From Budorcas taxicolor (lineage: Eukaryota > Chordata > Mammalia > Artiodactyla > Bovidae): DNA of 64,000 bases. Location of the stretch: positions 61,838,724 through 61,902,723 of the forward strand of contig NC_068935.1 in assembly GCF_023091745.1 (NCBI RefSeq). The letters are read 5' to 3'. Below are positions 1 to 9,200 of the stretch, one piece after another. Position 1 is the stretch's first letter. Each line of letters opens with the position of its first letter. The notes beneath the pieces are model-generated. The model ran no database searches. It was not told the DNA's origin and was given only the letters and a program-made list of their open reading frames with translations. The position numbers were made by a program, and so were the translations under genes.

Positions 1-360
1 TGTTGCATGCCTGCCTCTCTGCCTTCAGTGGGTGAGGGGCCGGTCCACAGCCAGCCAACTTTCCTTTGGTGATTGTTCAGTGCTTTGTTCTGTGAGCAGG
101 CCAGGCTGTACCTTAGGTTAGAGCCTTTCACAGGAAAGTTCTCTCTCTCTCTCTTTCTCTTTTTTTTTTTTTTTCTCTTTGGCGATCCCACAGTTTGGGT
201 TGCTGTCTCGTGTTAGCTCCTTGAGATTGTCCTCAGGGCATTCAAACCCAGTCCTTACCCTAAGCATGCAACCCGCACCTCCCTATCCAGCCTCTGCTCA
301 CGGGTAGTGGCTGCGAGTGTCTGGGCTACTTCTCCAATGAGAGTTGCAGTTAGTCACCTA

Positions 361-412
<52 letters not shown>

Positions 413-738
413 CTCCCAGTTATGTTGCCCTCTGACGTTCTAAACTCCCCACTGGCCCACTGGTGAGAGGGTTTTCAGCTGTTTGGAAACTTCTCCTCCT
501 TCACGAATCCTTCCTCAGGATGGGTCTCTGTTCCTAACTCTTTTGCCTCTCTTTTTGTCTGTTATATTTTGTCCTACCTCTTTTTGAAGAGAACTGGCTG
601 CCTTTCTGGGTGCCTGGTGTCCTCTGCCACCTTTCAGAAGTTGTTTCGTGTAAGTTCTTCAGCATTCAAATGATCTTTCGATATATTTGTGGGGGAGAAA
701 GTGGTCTCCCAGTCTTATTCCTCCACCATTTTGGGACC
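1..738 (-). mobile_element. L1 5'UTR fragment (antisense)
   Basis: Matches the outer L1 5'UTR seen at about 47,220-47,953 and 29,660-30,350. It ends at the L1 5' terminus, with the typical GGAGACCACTTTCTCCCCC stretch read on the minus strand near 690-710. A (CT)n/poly-T tract lies at 139-174 and a (TG)n tract at 364-408. Confidence 0.7.
364..408. repeat. (TG)n microsatellite, about 22 units
   Basis: Uninterrupted TG dinucleotides inside the L1 5'UTR fragment. The corresponding place in unit B (about 30,010-30,035) has a T-rich stretch instead, so the expansion is specific to unit A. Confidence 0.95.
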
Positions 739-744
739 AACCCA

Positions 745-1055
745 GTACCTTATTTTTAACATAGGACACAAGAATGTACAATGGAAGAAAGACAGCCGGT
801 TCAATAAATGGTGCTGGGAAAACTGGTCAGCTACATGTAAAAGAATCAAATTGGAACACTTCCAAACACCATACATAAACTCAAAATGGATTACAGACCT
901 AAATGGAAGACTAGAAACTATTATAAAACTCTTAGAGGAAAACACAGGCAGAACACTCTATGACATAAATCAAAGCAAGATCCATTATGACCCATTTCCT
1001 AGAGTAACAGAATTAAAACGAAAGTAAATAACTGGGACCTGATTAAACTTAAAGG
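745..1055 (+). mobile_element. L1 ORF2 C-terminal fragment
   Basis: The translation contains FNKWCWENWSATCKR and INSKWITDLNGR, the C-terminal region of ruminant L1 ORF2, as at 25,395-25,660. It lies head to head with the antisense 5'UTR and has no poly(A) tail. The same arrangement is at 30,357-30,710, so the rearranged L1 predates the A/B split. Confidence 0.8.
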
Positions 1056-1230
1056 TTGGAAATGCTTCTGGATTGTCAGTCCTGTACCATGGATCCACAG
1101 CTCCAGTACTGGACATGTAGGATAAGCTATGAAATTAGGCTGTTTTAGTCTTTTTATCTGTGTATAGTCACAATTCTTCAGGCTATCATCAGGTTTCTCC
1201 TCTCACATAAATTTCAATATCAGCTCATCA

Positions 1231-1776
1231 CGGACTTCTCTGGGTGTCCACTGATTGAGACTCTACCTGCCAATGCAGGGAACATGGGTTAGATCCCTGC
1301 TCTGGGAAGATCCCATAAGGTGCAAGGCCACTAAGCCCAAGCATTGCAACGACTGAGCCTGTGCTCTAGAGCCCACCAGCTGCAACTACTGAAGCTGAAG
1401 TGCCTAGAGCCTGTGCTCCACAAGAGAAGTCACCACAATGAGAAGCTTATCTGCTGCAACTAAAGCATAGCCCCCACTCACCACAACTAGAAAAAACCCA
1501 TGTGCAGCATCAAAGACCCAGCCAAGCCAAAATTACATAAACAAACTAATAAATTAATCTTTTAAAAAACAACCTGCTTCACAATGTGGGGGACATCACT
1601 TGGATAGCTGGTCAGGGAACTAAGATCCTACATGCAGTGGAGCAAGTACTCAGCCTGGGCATTGCAACTGGATTCTCTGTGCACTGCAACAAAAGATCCT
1701 GCATGACACAATAAAGTTTCCACATTCCCCAAATAAGACCTGATTGGGCAAAATAAAAAAAGTATTTGTTTAAGAA
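1231..1776 (+). mobile_element. CHR-type tRNA-Glu SINE composite (unit A)
   Basis: Two partial CHR SINE bodies in tandem (1,231-1,566 and 1,567-1,764). The first has GACTTCTCTGG...GGTTAGATCCCTG box-B-like sequence. The pair is flanked by a 12-bp TSD ATCAGCTCATCA at 1,219-1,230 and 1,777-1,788. Present at the same site in units B and C, so it predates the duplication. Confidence 0.8.
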
Positions 1777-1839
1777 ATCAGCTCATCAATTTTTACAAAA
1801 ATCTTTGCTGTCATTTTAATGGACTCTATAGATGAGTTT

Positions 1840-2924
1840 TGACTGTGTGGATCACAATAAACTGTGGAAAATTCTGAAAGAGATGGGAATACCAGACCAC
1901 CTGACCTGCCTCTTGAGAAACCTATATGAAGGTCAGGAAGCAACAGTTAGAACTGAACATGGGCCAACAGACTGGTTCCAAATAGGAAAAGGAGTACGTC
2001 AAGGATGTATATTGTCACCCTACTTGTTTAGGTTATATGCAGAGTACATCATGAGAAACGCTAGGCTGTATGAAGCACAAGCTGGAATCAAGATTGCTGG
2101 GAGAAATATCAATAACCTGAGATATGCAGATGACACCACCCTTATGGCAGAAAGTGAAGAGGAACTAAAGAGCCTCTTGATGAAAGTGAATGAGGAGAGT
2201 GAAAACGTTGGCTTACATCTCAACATTCAGAAAACGAAGATCATGGCATCTGGTCCCATCACTTCATGGGAAATAGATGGGGAAATAGTGGAAACAGTGT
2301 CAGACTTTATTTTTGGGGGCTCCAAAATCACTGAAGATGGTGATTTCAGCCATGAAATTAAAAGATGCTTACCCCTTGGAAGGAAAGTTATGACCAACAT
2401 AGATAACATATTGAAAAGCAGAGACATTACTTTGCCAACATAGGTCTGTCTAGTCAAGGATATGGTTTTTCCAGTAGTCATGTATGGATGTGAGAGTTGA
2501 ACTGTGAAGAAAGCTGAGCTCCGAAGAACTGGTGCTTTTGAACTGTGGTGTTGGAGAAGACTCTTGAGACTCTTGAGACTCTTGGACTGCAAGGAGAACC
2601 AACCAGTCCATTCTGAAGGAGATCAGTCCTGGGTGTTCTTTGGAAGGAATGATGCTAAAGCTGAAACTCCAGTACTTTGGCCACCTCATGTGAAGAGTTG
2701 ACTCATTGGAAAAGACTCTGATGCTGGGAGGGATTGGGGGCAGGAGGAGAAGGGGATGACAGGGGATGCGATGGCTGGATGGCATCACTGACTCGATGGA
2801 CATGAGTTTGGGTGAACTCTGGGAGTTGGTGATGGACAGGGAGGCCTGGCGTGCTGCAATTCATGGGGTCGCAAAGAGTCGGACACGACTGAGCGACTGA
2901 ACGGAACTGAACTGAACTGAACTG
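1840..2924 (+). mobile_element. BovB (RTE) LINE, 5'-truncated, specific to unit A
   Basis: About 1.09 kb of BovB 3' end. Frame 1,832-2,443 encodes part of the reverse transcriptase including RQGCILSPYLF and the catalytic LRYADDTTL. The 3' end is the usual (ACTGA)-rich repeat at 2,899-2,924 rather than poly(A). The 12-bp TSD ATAGATGAGTTT lies at 1,828-1,839 and 2,925-2,936. Units B (about 31,470) and C (about 62,265) hold the empty site. Confidence 0.93.
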
Positions 2925-3090
2925 ATAGATGAGTTTGGGGGAAATTGAGCCTTAAACAATATCACTTCTTCTAATCAAATATGATTGAAAAACATGCATG
3001 TGATACATCTCTGCATTTTTAGGTCTTCTTCAATTTCCCCCATGGTGGTATGTGACAAATTTTCTTAAATGCACCCTAATGTTTTTCATA

Positions 3091-3362
3091 GGGAGAAGGC
3101 AATGGCAACCCACTCCAGTACTCTTGCCTGGAAAATCCCATGGGCGGAGGAACCTGGTAGGCTGTAGTCCATGGGGTCGCTAAGAGTCGGACATGACTGA
3201 GCAACTTCACTTTCACTTTTCACTTTCATGCTTTGGAGAAGGAAATGGCAACCACTCCAGTGTTCTTGCCTGGAGAATCCCAGGGATGGGGGAGCCTGTT
3301 GGGCTGCCATCTATGGGGTTGCACAGAGTCAGACACGACTGCAGCGACTTAGCAGCAGCAGC
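3091..3362 (+). mobile_element. Bov-A2 SINE, specific to unit A
   Basis: Dimeric Bov-A structure starting GAGAAGGCAATGGCAACC, with a second monomer near 3,235 and an AGC-repeat tail. The TSD AATGTTT(TT)CATA lies at 3,078-3,090 and 3,363-3,373. Empty sites are in unit B (about 31,645) and unit C (about 62,430). Confidence 0.9.
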
Positions 3363-3373
3363 AATGTTTCATA

Positions 3374-5189
3374 AAGGGCAAGGAGCTCTATGTGTCTGGA
3401 TCCAACTAGGCAAAGGGGTACTGAAAATGGAATATATGAAGCCAGAGAAGATGCAGGCTGGACCATGTAGGACTTTGCAGTCCACTGGAAGGCTGTGGCT
3501 GCAACTCTGACTTAGAGGGAGCCTGTTGGAGGGTTGGAACTGAATAACTTCAGGACCTGACATGTTTTAAAGGAACCTAGCAGCTTCAGCAGTCCATGTA
3601 TGGGGTCAAAGTAGCTGAATGATTCCAAGTTTGCTAGCTGAAGAAGGAAGAATCAGACGAGAGTCCCATCCCCCTAGTGGACTGACTTCACCATTTTGGG
3701 CCAGTTTGGGGAGCATTGTCTAGAAAGGGCTGTCCCTCAGTGCCCCTTCTCCAGCTTTTGCCCTTTCCTTCGTCTGCCCATTATAAATCCTCCCCTCCCT
3801 CTTTGGCAATTTACCCACAAATACTCTCACTTGTCTCCTTTTCTACAATACAGCTTGGCTGTTTCTTACCTAAGAGCCAATTCCTAAGCAAGAAAATTAA
3901 GTAATCAATAAAACTGTGGTACCTCAATCCAATAATAGTGAAGATTTTGCTATTGCAAGTGAAAAAAGGAACAAATCAATACAAAATAACCATCTTTGGC
4001 TTAAAGTCTCCCTTTAAGCCAAAGGAAGACTTTATGGGTCTAACTACAAAGTACAGAGGTAGTTTCTGTCTTCAGGCAAGGCTGGATCCAGCATTTGGTT
4101 CCCTGAGATCTGCCTTCTTGCTCCAGCTCCCCCTCTGTCCCTTGCCAGCCTGCCTCCCCTACAGCTCCCAAAGTGTCATTGGTTGGATGATATCAACACA
4201 GCTGGAGGATAACAGTGCTCTGATTGGCCAGGCCTGAGCTACATGCCCACTCCTGGAATTGAAGGTGAAATCAACTCTATCATAATCATATTGGATGAGA
4301 GAAAACGAAAGGGGTAATTTCCCAGGGTGACAGGAGGATACCAGAACCAAGAGAAGGAAAATGGGAGCCAGGTGACAAAACCCATAGATGTCCTTGATGG
4401 TGGTATACACTTTTCATCAAATTCAAAATCAATTTCTAATGTTTTCTTTTTTTTTTCAAGTGAGATAGGAAAGATTTGTCATTAATGTGAGCATGGGCCC
4501 TGCTACTGAACCTCCCATCAGCTTCCATCTCCTGACTCTGGGGGTCCACATCCACTTCCTGGGGGTATTCTCTTCCCCATGCTCCCTCACAGAACTTTGC
4601 TGAATTACTGTTTCTAAGAAAGCGCTTTTTTCCAATGGGGAAATGGAGCAAATCTTTATGTTCCAAAGCAACATCATTTCAAAAGTCATGATTCTTTATG
4701 AAGATAGTTAAACAACATGGAAATCTACATACAGAAATGATTTTCCCTAATGTCCAGGGATAACATTGACAGTTGAGCAGGTGGTGCTTATTCTGGGTGG
4801 TTCTACTCTGCATTTCCCTGCATGTTCATAGGGTCAGAAAGTCCTGAAAAGACAGGAATATGCCAGACCCAGAATTCCTCAATTTGCTTTCATCTCTTTC
4901 CATATTAGGTCTCAGCTATCTGGTTTGCTCTCTGATTGCCATATGTCATTCCAGCAGGATGGGATTACCATCATTTACTCAATGTTTCCCCCTGGGTTTA
5001 CATTCTACCAGTTTTTCACAGTGACAAACAATGCAATAATGAATACTGTGGTCGATTCTGCCTTGCTCACATATACAAAAATTTTCCTATGATAGATTCT
5101 AAGAACTGGGTCAAAGGATATGAGCATCTTAAAATGTAATAGAAAGTGCCAATCAAATGTCCAGATAGATTTTACTATCCCTCTGATAC
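3374..5189. other. Unit A single-copy flank, no gene seen
   Basis: This stretch is conserved in units B (about 31,650-33,448) and C (about 62,440-64,000). Short frames here are not conserved between units. A CT-rich block around 3,700-3,900 could be remnant LTR, but I cannot assign a family. Confidence 0.5.
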
Positions 5190-5200
5190 TCCTTGTTTTG

Positions 5201-5508
5201 GCTTCCCTGGAGGTCCAGTGGTTAAGAATCTGCCAACCAATGCAGGGCACATGAGTTCGATCCCTGGGCCAAGAAGATCCCATATGCCCAATGCAACTAA
5301 GCCAGTGTGCCACATCTACTGAGCTCACCCCGATCTAGAGTCCCTGCTCCTCAACAAGAGAAGCCTCCGGAATAAGAAGCCTGAGCAGAGCAATTAGAGA
5401 GTAGCCCCCCGATGGCTGCAAGCACAGAAAGGCTGTAAGCACTTAAAAAGAGGTGGCACACCCAAAAATAAAAAAATAATTTTCATAATTAAAATTTTTA
5501 AAAAGAGT
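5201..5508 (+). mobile_element. CHR-type tRNA-Glu SINE
   Basis: Starts GCTTCCCTGGAGGTCCAGTG with a box B-like GTTCGATCCCTGG and an A-rich end. The TSD TCCTTGTTTTG lies on both sides (ends at 5,200; repeats at 5,508-5,518). Shared with unit B at about 33,460-33,762. Confidence 0.8.
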
Positions 5509-5794
5509 CCTTGTTTTGAGCTATAGCATTCTCAGACATTGACGATTTCAGTTAATTAAGTTCATCCTACTCTAAGATCTGCTCTGGTCCTACAGAGCCA
5601 ATCTTAAAAAGTAAGACCCAAAGCATGTTGTTTCCAAGCATCTTAACAGGATTTCAGAATAAAGCTCAAGAATAAGTTTAGGAATAGAAAAATATCAAGC
5701 ATGCAAGGGAAATTTGATAATGTTTGACATCCAATGTAAAATTACCAGGAGGCAAAGAAGCAGGAAACTCCAAACCATTATAACAGAAATCAGT

Positions 5795-6034
5795 GTGTTG
5801 CTGTTCAGTTGCTCAGTCGAGTCTAACTCTTTACGACCCCACGGAGTGCTTCTCGCCAAGCTTCCCTGTCCTTCACCATATCCCAGAACTTGCTTAAACT
5901 CATGTCCATTGAGACGTGATGCCATCCAACCATCTCATCTTCTGTCATTCCCTTCTCCTCCTGCCTTCAATCTCTCCCATATTCAGGGTCATTGGCTCTT
6001 CGCATCAGGTGCCAAAGTGTTGGCAATTTTATTT
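5795..6034 (-). mobile_element. BovB 3'-end fragment (antisense)
   Basis: Reverse complement of the BovB 3' region. It is flanked by the near-perfect TSD TAACAGAAA(T/C)CAGT at 5,781-5,794 and 6,035-6,048. Same position in unit B (about 34,054-34,298). Confidence 0.8.
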
Positions 6035-6192
6035 TAACAGAAACCAGTTAAAATGCATTAATTGGAAAGGAAGAAATAAATGTGTGTTTATTTGCCAACA
6101 AAATGACTGTCTATGTAGGAAAGTCAATGGGATCTACAAAATAGCTATTGCAATTAATTAATGAGTTTAGCATGGTTTCAGGATACAAGGAT

Positions 6193-6530
6193 ACTCCTGA
6201 AAGTGCCTTGGACTACAAGATCAAACCAGTCAATCCTAAAGGAAATAGTCCTGAATTTTCATTGGAAGGACTGATGCTGAAACTGAAGCTTCAACACTTT
6301 GGCCAGCAGATGTGAAAAGGTGACTCACTGGAAAAGACCCTGATGTTGGAAGAGATTGAAGGCAAAAGGAGAATGGGAGGACAGAGGATGAGATGGTTTG
6401 ACAGCATAACCCACTCAATGGACACGAACTTGAACAAACTCCAGGAGAAAGCAGGGACACAGAGCCTGGTGTGCTACAGTCTATGGGGTTGCAAAGAGTT
6501 GGACACTAGTTAGAGACTGAACAACAATGT
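6193..6530 (+). mobile_element. BovB 3'-end fragment (sense)
   Basis: Sense BovB 3' region covering the AAGATGCTGATG-type segment and ending near GACTGAACAACAA. Shared with unit B (34,458-34,795). With the preceding fragment it forms an inverted BovB pair just 3' of the CTAG-like gene. Confidence 0.8.
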
Positions 6531-6769
6531 TCTGGTATTATATCTTAATATATACATGTAACTATAAAACTGACAAAATATTTCAAAATCAATACTCAAT
6601 GGCAATACACAACTTTCTTATTCTCCCACTTCTTACATACATCGTCTTCACTTACGTTGTACTCCTTGGATATCTGGATCTGAGAAGCTTCCCTCCAACC
6701 GGAAGATGAATGCAACATCAGGAAGTGAACAAGCTCAAACTAAAGTCAGAGACAGCATAGCAGCTCACT

Positions 6770-6775
6770 TTTATT
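6770..6775 (-). promoter_or_regulatory. Poly(A) signal of CTAG-like copy A
   Basis: AATAAA on the minus strand lies about 146 bases past the stop codon. The equivalent hexamer is kept in copy B at 35,045-35,050. Confidence 0.6.
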
Positions 6776-6920
6776 TTCTGCAATTAACAATCTCCAAACA
6801 AACTATGTGGACCCTAAGCCCACAAGCAGCAGCACAAGCACAAGATGAAGCCCGATCAAACTACTGCAGAAAGCAATGCCCTCGGGAATGATACTTGAGA
6901 CTAGGGCACATAGGCTAGTT

Positions 6921-7059
6921 TTAAGGCCCTCTTCTGTGCTGAGACTGAGGAAAAAGGTGGGGCACGAAGTTCTGCAAGGTCCACATCACCAGAGAAATCT
7001 GCTCCAGACAGAAGTCGACGGCCGTCTGGAGCAGGGCACGGTCTTCAGCAGTCAATCGG
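6921..7059 (-). CDS. CTAG/LAGE3-like: CTAG-like copy A, exon 3 (C-terminus)
   Basis: The acceptor is a pyrimidine tract ending TTTTAG at 7060. The exon encodes the last 45 residues starting RLTAEDRALL, through the CLEQISLVMW helix motif, to HRRGP and TAA at 6923-6921. Human CTAG proteins end with a similar short basic tail. Confidence 0.87.
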
Positions 7060-8186
7060 CTAAAAGGGAGGGAAAATGAAATTCATGTTCCCGCTGAGAA
7101 GGAGGAAGAGGAGCATGTCCTCCCTCTGTCCCCGCTCACCGACAAGCCCAGAGCACACTTCTCCTCTAGGCTTAACCCTCAATTATGGCTCCTCCTGGGC
7201 CGAGACTGGTCACCACCCACCACTCCCTCCCTCGCCGCAGCCCCCTTTAGAACTGACAGAACCAATATGCGGCCATTAACGTAGAGCTCCCTCTGAACCG
7301 GCCATCGCAGTTGAGTACGTCGAGTCAGGATGCGGCGCACGTTGTCCGCCTCCACGTGTGATGAGAAAGGCATGCCAAAGCTGCTGGTGGAGATACGGTT
7401 AAGGCACCATCCACACTAGTCATTTTGGCTGTATTTCAGGCTCCCTGCTCACGGAGACCCGCCTTCTCTCTCACAGCTGCCGCCGAACACCCTGTATATC
7501 ACGGCCCGACCCTCTAGTTCCCTTCAGATTGCTTTTCCTCACCACTATCCACACGTCATTTTGCCTGTATGTCAGGCTCCCTGCTCACGGAGACCCACCT
7601 TCTCCCACAAGGCCACCGCAGGACCCCCTGCATATCATCGCCCAACCCTCTGGATCACTTCACGGTGCTTTTCCTCACCACCATGCACTGAGAGCCAGAC
7701 CACCCGTGACCCATACCCTCCAGCCTCCCAGAGTACCCTCCTCCTACACTTTAGGCTCTGCAGCCTGCAATCCTCCAAACCACCCCTAGCCCACACCCCA
7801 ACCCCCACAGCCGCCTGGCCCACCGGGGCTCCTGGAATAGGATACAACTGGAAGACTCGGTTACTCAGAACTCCGGCTCTGCGTGCAGGGTCTCCACCAG
7901 GCCCTGGTGCGTTGGGTGCCCCCGGGATCTGCAGAATGGCGGCGGCTGCGCCACCTGACTCTCCTGAAGCGCTGGGGCCTCTCGGATCAGCCATGTCACC
8001 GGAACCGGCAGGGACTTCTTGACTGACGGCGTCTCCAGGGCCAGCTGGGACACCAGGGCCATCATGGCCAGCAGCACCCCCCGGCACACCTTGGCTGCCA
8101 TGTGCTCTACTCCCTACGAAGGCCACAGCACCTGCGTCTTCATCAGCTGCCCTCGTGGCTCCTCCACCATGTGCCTCAGACTCCAT
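6921..8186 (-). CDS. CTAG/LAGE3-like: CTAG/LAGE-family cancer/testis antigen-like gene, copy A (3 exons, intact)
   Basis: Join 8186..7846, 7383..7258, 7059..6921 on the minus strand gives 201 codons ending in TAA. Residues 1-113 are rich in Gly, Ala and Pro, as in NY-ESO-1/LAGE-1. Residues 114-201 form the conserved Pcc1-like part: MPFSSHVEADNVRRIL resembles the family MPFxxxxEAExxRRxL motif. It is followed by LYVNGRILVL, then RLTAEDRALLQ, then EQISLVMWTLQNF. Family members of this type (human CTAG1/CTAG2, LAGE3) have three exons. CTAG proteins are testis- and tumour-restricted, while LAGE3 is a KEOPS tRNA-modification subunit. The mix of RLTA and MWT (CTAG-like) with AED (LAGE3-like) leaves the exact orthology open. 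The start at 8186 has a good Kozak context (AAGATGG) and is shared with copy B. The upstream in-frame extension to 8429 lacks an ATG and covers the promoter, so I did not use it. Family assignment is strong; expression is inferred. Confidence 0.9.
7258..7383 (-). CDS. CTAG/LAGE3-like: CTAG-like copy A, exon 2
   Basis: The exon is 126 bases and phase-compatible with both neighbours. The acceptor is a tandem CAGCAG, so the exon can begin at 7383 or 7380 without a frame change, giving Phe-Ser-Phe-Gly-Met or Phe-Phe-Gly-Met. The longer form matches human CTAG spacing before MPF. The donor after 7258 is GTCAGT. It encodes the MPF...EAD...RR motif and the strand around NGRILVL. Confidence 0.85.
7408..7685. 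repeat. Tandem duplication (about 137 bp x 2) in intron 1 of CTAG-like copy A
   Basis: The block CCACAC..GTCATTTTG...CAGGCTCCCTGCTCACGGAGACCC begins at about 7,408 and again at about 7,545. Copy B has it once (about 35,688-35,825). Intron 1 is therefore 462 bases in A and 322 in B. Confidence 0.8.
7846..8186 (-). CDS. CTAG/LAGE3-like: CTAG-like copy A, exon 1
   Basis: This exon has 341 coding bases, giving 113 full codons plus two bases. It starts MESEAHGG and ends ...LSNRVFQ plus TT. The donor is GTATCC at 7845-7840, weak but canonical GT. Glycine and proline dominate residues 20-105, typical of the unstructured N-terminal half of CTAG proteins. Copy B keeps the same start and donor. Confidence 0.85.
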
Positions 8187-8450
8187 CTTGAAGCCCTCTC
8201 CCCCTCCCTCCGCGTCAGGAAATACTGAACCTTCCCTACGGATCCCAGCTCTGTACTGTGACCTGAAACTCAGCACCGGCAGAGGGCCTGCGCACACATA
8301 CTCTGGTCCTGCCTCGCGATTGGTTCTCACCAACCATTGGTTCCCGTGATGACTGCTGCCCCCTGCTGAAACTTCACGTGTTAGTGCACCATGTTGCCCC
8401 AATGCGCGTGCGCAGACACACACACCCACGTGATCTGAGCTCTCTGCGTC
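8187..8450 (-). promoter_or_regulatory. Proximal 5' flank/promoter of CTAG-like copy A with two CCAAT boxes
   Basis: On the minus strand CCAAT occurs at 8340-8336 and 8323-8319, about 133-154 bases upstream of the ATG. Both sit in a near-palindromic AACCAATGGTTGG context. The same pair is present in copy B at 36,478-36,474 and 36,461-36,457. No TATA box is evident. The segment is fairly GC- and CpG-rich. The transcription start is not identified, so the promoter role is inferred from position and conservation. Confidence 0.5.
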
Positions 8451-8759
8451 AGCCCTGCCTCAGGCCTGGAAACCTGGTAAATGGTTCAGCCGTGAGGCCT
8501 CTGGGTGGTGCTCCACCCTTTAGTGTGGGGACAGCTCCTCAGTGCGCATGCTCAAACAGACCCCGCCCCACTCCTCGGAACCTAACTGTTTCCACTCCAA
8601 GCCGGCAAACCCCAAGTAAGCCCTGGTCCCTGTGCACCTCCATGTCTGTGCTGCTGCAAGCCTGGTGTCACTCACAGGTGACCATCCTGCCCCTGTCATC
8701 GACTCCCAGAAGTGAGTCAGGCACCCCTGCGTCAGGGCCGGTCTGTCCCTCTGGTGTCT

Positions 8760-9200
8760 CACACGTAGCTCACATGCGTGTATGTGCATCTGTGTGCGTG
8801 AGCGCAGGGGCAAGTGCATGCAGATGGGAGTCTGTATGGGTGTGTTTGTGAGAGAGAGCACATGCACAGATTCATGCACATAGGCACGTGAATGTGCTTA
8901 TCTGTGTGTGTGCCCGAGAGAGTGCCCTTACATAGGTGCCTGCCCATCAGCCTGTGCATGGGTATGTTTCAGAGAGAGAGCACATACACAGAGTCCAGCA
9001 CATAGGTGTGTGCATATGTCTCTGTGTGGAGGTGCTTGTACATGGGCATGTATGTTTGGTCACGAGAGAGCATGTGGTCAGGTGCATGCACATGGGTGTG
9101 TCTCTCTGTAAATGTGTGTGTCAAAGAGAGCATGGTTGAGATGCATTCACATGGGCATATGTGTCTGCTTGTGTGCTTGCACAGGTGCCTTCACATGGGA
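8760..9200. repeat. Degenerate GT-rich minisatellite upstream of CTAG-like copy A
   Basis: Units of about 55-90 bases with a recurring GAGAGAGCA core (near 8,852, 8,915, 8,970, 9,062, 9,122) followed by GTGCATGCACATGGG-type sequence. Five cores are seen here against three in unit B. Confidence 0.7.

Noticed and set aside
1832..2443. 203-codon RT frame as a host gene
   Set aside because: It is part of a TSD-flanked BovB insertion that is absent from the other units.
5201..5508. tRNA gene suggested by box A/B-like sequence
   Set aside because: This and similar segments are tRNA-derived SINEs with A-rich tails and TSDs, not tRNA genes.
7635..8429. A 264-codon minus-strand frame as a single-exon gene
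   Set aside because: It has no ATG at its beginning, covers the promoter and runs through the exon 1 donor into intron 1. Only the stretch 8186-7846 is family-like.
8760..9200. CRISPR-like array of spaced repeats
   Set aside because: Repeats are degenerate with no constant spacer length, and this is mammalian nuclear DNA; it is a minisatellite.
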